Assembly (NCBI GenBank): GCA_035499355.1
Contig: DATJYZ010000347.1
Span: 1 to 14,542 of the forward strand
Source of the DNA: JAEUPI01 sp035499355
GTDB lineage: Bacteria > Pseudomonadota > Gammaproteobacteria > Burkholderiales > Burkholderiaceae_C
Direction of reading: 5' to 3'
Length of the DNA: 14,542 nt
The translations under genes were made by a program, and so were the position numbers. The notes under the pieces are model-generated. The model was given only the letters and a program-made list of their open reading frames with translations. It was not told the DNA's origin and made no database searches. Each line of letters starts with the position of its first letter. Within the stretch, counting starts at the first letter, position 1. Positions 13,054 through 14,542 of this stretch are shown here, in pieces.

Positions 13054-14145
13054 TCACCGATGCGACGCCACCGCCTCGCCGCGGCACTGGTGCACCTCGA
13101 TCGTCACGTGCTGCAGCCCGGCCAGCGCATGCAGCCGCGCGCGGTAGGTCTCGGGCGCAAGCGGTCGGTCGGCCACGATGCTCAGCACCGCCGACCAGGC
13201 CGACGGCCCGATCTGCCACACGTGCAAATCGGCCACGCGGGCGTCGTCATCGGTCTCGATGGCGCCGCGCACCGCGTTGCGCAGGTCGAGGTCGGGGCTG
13301 GCGTCGACCAGGCAGCGGGCGGCGTCGCGCAGCACGGTCAGCGCCCAGTGTGCGATCAGCGCGCCGCCGGCCAGCGCCACCAGCGGGTCGAACCAGCGCC
13401 AGCCCAGGCCCATGCCGGCGCCGAGCGCGACGATCGCCAGCACCGAGGTCAGTGCGTCGGCCAGCACGTGCACGAACGCCACCCGGTAGTTGTGGTCGTC
13501 GTGGCGGTGCGTCGGGCGGCGCGCCGGCGTGCTGTGGCGGGCGTGGCCGTGGTCGTGGTCATGGCCATGGTCGTGCGCATGCGTTGCTGCGTGCCCGGGC
13601 CCGTGCGCACGCACGCCCTCGCGCGGCTCGGCGTGCGCATGCGCCGACGAAGGGCCGTGCGCGTGTCCATGGCCGCCGCGCGCCAGCAACCAGGCGGACA
13701 CGGCGTTGACCACCAGGCCGCTGACCGCGACGAGCATCGCCTGTGCATAGGCGATCGGGTGCGGCGACACCAGCGTGCCGATGGCGTCGATCGCGATCCA
13801 CACGCTGACCGCGAGCAGCACCAGGCCGCTGGAATAGGCCGCGAGCACCTCGATCTTCCAGCCGCCGAAGGCGAAGCGCTCGCTGCCGTGCGCGCGCCGC
13901 GACAGGTGGGCGGCCAGCGCCGCGCCGCCGAGCGCCAGCGCGTGCGTGCCCATGTGCCAGCCGTCGGCCACCAGCGCCAGCGAGCCGCTCCAGTAGCCCA
14001 CCACCAGCTCGAGCACCATCGTCACCAGCGTGATGGTGGTCACCCACCACAGCGCGCGCTCGCGCTTCGGCGCCGCGAGGTCGCCGAACGCGTGGGCGTG
14101 CACGAACGGCCGCAAGTCGTGGCTGTGACTGTGGTCGCGGCTCAT
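13054..14145 (-). CDS. dmeF: DmeF-type cation diffusion facilitator (Co/Ni/Zn efflux) with long His-rich loop
   Basis: The 363-residue inner-membrane antiporter exports divalent metals in exchange for protons. The DmeF pattern is clear: a His-rich N-terminus (HSHSHDLRPFVHAHAFGD), then ERALWWVTTITLVTMVLELV (29-48). The metal site in helix II is ALVADGWHMGTHALAL (Asp61, His64) and the one in helix V is VHVLADALTSVLAI (His226, Asp230). Six hydrophobic segments lie at about 32-50, 56-80, 99-120, 135-155, 223-245 and 252-271. The cytosolic loop between segments IV and V (159-218) holds 18 histidines. A C-terminal cytoplasmic domain (about 285-355) ends with HVTIEVHQC. The frame extends to a TTG at 14181, but ATG 14143-14145 matches the DmeF start. 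The RND pump gene ends 129 bases upstream, suggesting a metal-resistance cluster. DmeF homologues favour cobalt and nickel; selectivity here is inferred. Confidence 0.92.
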   Translation of the reverse strand: MSRDHSHSHDLRPFVHAHAFGDLAAPKRERALWWVTTITLVTMVLELVVGYWSGSLALVADGWHMGTHALALGGAALAAHLSRRAHGSERFAFGGWKIEVLAAYSSGLVLLAVSVWIAIDAIGTLVSPHPIAYAQAMLVAVSGLVVNAVSAWLLARGGHGHAHGPSSAHAHAEPREGVRAHGPGHAATHAHDHGHDHDHGHARHSTPARRPTHRHDDHNYRVAFVHVLADALTSVLAIVALGAGMGLGWRWFDPLVALAGGALIAHWALTVLRDAARCLVDASPDLDLRNAVRGAIETDDDARVADLHVWQIGPSAWSAVLSIVADRPLAPETYRARLHALAGLQHVTIEVHQCRGEAVASHR

Positions 14146-14251
14146 GTCGGCAGTGTGCCTCGCGGGTGCGGCGAGCGGCAACCTTCACCGCCGATACCCT
14201 GGGCGCGGCGGGCCTTCCTGGCTGTGTGGATGCACAAGACAGGGCAGCGCT

Positions 14252-14264
14252 GGGCCTGTGGCCC
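14252..14264. terminator. Small hairpin between the RND pump and dmeF
   Basis: GGGCC (14252-14256), TGT, GGCCC (14260-14264) form a perfect 5-bp stem just past the pump's stop codon. It is short and lacks a T-run on the minus strand, so a terminator role is only possible. I see no gene in the rest of the 14146-14274 gap. Confidence 0.2.
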
Positions 14265-14274
14265 GTGGGCGGGG

Positions 14275-14541
14275 TCAACGGCCTGCGTGAAGTCCGATCG
14301 CTGCCGCGCGCGGTTTCGCGTCGCCGCGACGCAGCGACCACTGCTTCACCAGCGCATAGATGGCCGGAATCACGGCCAGCGTGAGCACCGTCGACGAGAC
14401 CATGCCGCCGATCATCGGCACGGCGATGCGCTGCATGACCTCGGCGCCGGTGCCGTGGCTCCACATGATCGGCAGGAGACCGGCCATGATGGCGGCGTAG
14501 AGGTCTTCCACCACGCGGCGCCGCATGAACGGCAGCCGAAT
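14275..14541 (-). CDS. CusA/CzcA-family heavy-metal RND efflux pump, C-terminal 88 residues (cut by window edge)
   Basis: This is the end of a large (about 1,000-residue) inner-membrane proton antiporter that expels metal ions through a tripartite complex. The stretch IMAGLLPIMWSHGTGAEVMQ followed by RIAVPMIGGMVSSTVLTLAVIPAIYALV is the near-invariant C-terminal block of the heavy-metal RND group. It covers the last two transmembrane helices, followed by a short basic tail (KQWSLRRGDAKPRAAAIGLHAGR). The frame is open to the window edge, so the rest lies to the right; the ATGs visible here are internal. The residues just before this block (IRLPFMRRRVVEDLYAA) do not look like the usual R-P-K-x-M-T segment, so the final 50 or so bases may be divergent or an assembly/cloning junction. 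Metal specificity (Cu/Ag versus Co/Zn/Cd) cannot be judged from this fragment. Confidence 0.88.
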   Translation of the reverse strand: MRLPFMRRRVVEDLYAAIMAGLLPIMWSHGTGAEVMQRIAVPMIGGMVSSTVLTLAVIPAIYALVKQWSLRRGDAKPRAAAIGLHAGR

Positions 14542-14542
14542 T

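Noticed and set aside
13492..13671. Repetitive CAT/CAC-type codons that could be mistaken for a tandem DNA repeat or CRISPR-like array
   Set aside because: The periodicity is the His-rich loop of the cation transporter in an intact frame. There are no fixed-length repeats and spacers.
12276..13709. A 477-codon plus-strand frame opposite the oxidoreductase and cation transporter
   Set aside because: It crosses two well-supported minus-strand genes and ends in Arg-rich low-complexity sequence.
1..14542. Search for a mobile element, phage, defence island or CRISPR system
   Set aside because: No transposase, integrase, terminal inverted repeats, direct-repeat array, nuclease or toxin-like small ORF pair was recognisable. 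Composition is uniform across the window.

Overview
This is a very GC-rich, gene-dense chromosomal window. Gene content and order fit a betaproteobacterium of the order Burkholderiales, probably a Rubrivivax/Leptothrix/Piscinibacter-type lineage. The pointers are a dusB-fis-purH run lying near ruvC, a polyhydroxyalkanoate phasin with a Lys/Ala tail, a lone Liv-type binding protein and paired metal-efflux genes. The lineage is inferred; no rRNA gene is present to confirm it. I see no tRNA, rRNA, CRISPR array, transposase, phage gene or plasmid origin.

Region 1 (1-6172, all minus strand). Read in the direction of transcription, the order is dusB, fis, purH, a periplasmic amino-acid-type binding protein, a PlsC-like acyltransferase, a CdsA-like membrane protein, then the start of ruvC running off the left edge. 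dusB-fis-purH are spaced by 10 and 7 bases and look like one operon for tRNA modification, nucleoid/transcription control and the last two steps of IMP synthesis. The next three genes separate purH from ruvC. The acyltransferase and CdsA-like genes are 19 bases apart and look coupled. The CdsA-like protein keeps the family's membrane scaffold but has lost most of the family signature.

Region 2 (6243-8824). Divergent from dusB is a YqaA/DedA-type membrane protein, followed on the plus strand by a complete M32 zinc carboxypeptidase. A phasin on the minus strand converges on the carboxypeptidase.

Region 3 (8825-11842). A 210-base control region separates the phasin from a divergent 668-residue protein made of two fused short-chain dehydrogenase domains. 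It resembles closely the bifunctional fatty acyl-CoA reductase of Marinobacter. Side by side, the two genes suggest storage-lipid metabolism. An unrecognised secreted protein follows on the same strand.

Region 4 (11895-14542, minus strand). This holds a zinc-free NADPH-dependent MDR oxidoreductase (CurA type), a DmeF-type cation diffusion facilitator with a large His-rich loop, and the C-terminal end of a CusA/CzcA-type RND metal pump cut by the right edge. The last two form a heavy-metal efflux pair.

Most observations here are ordinary core biology. The points most worth a second look are the degenerate CdsA-like protein in the acyltransferase operon, and the two-domain fatty acyl reductase divergent from a phasin.
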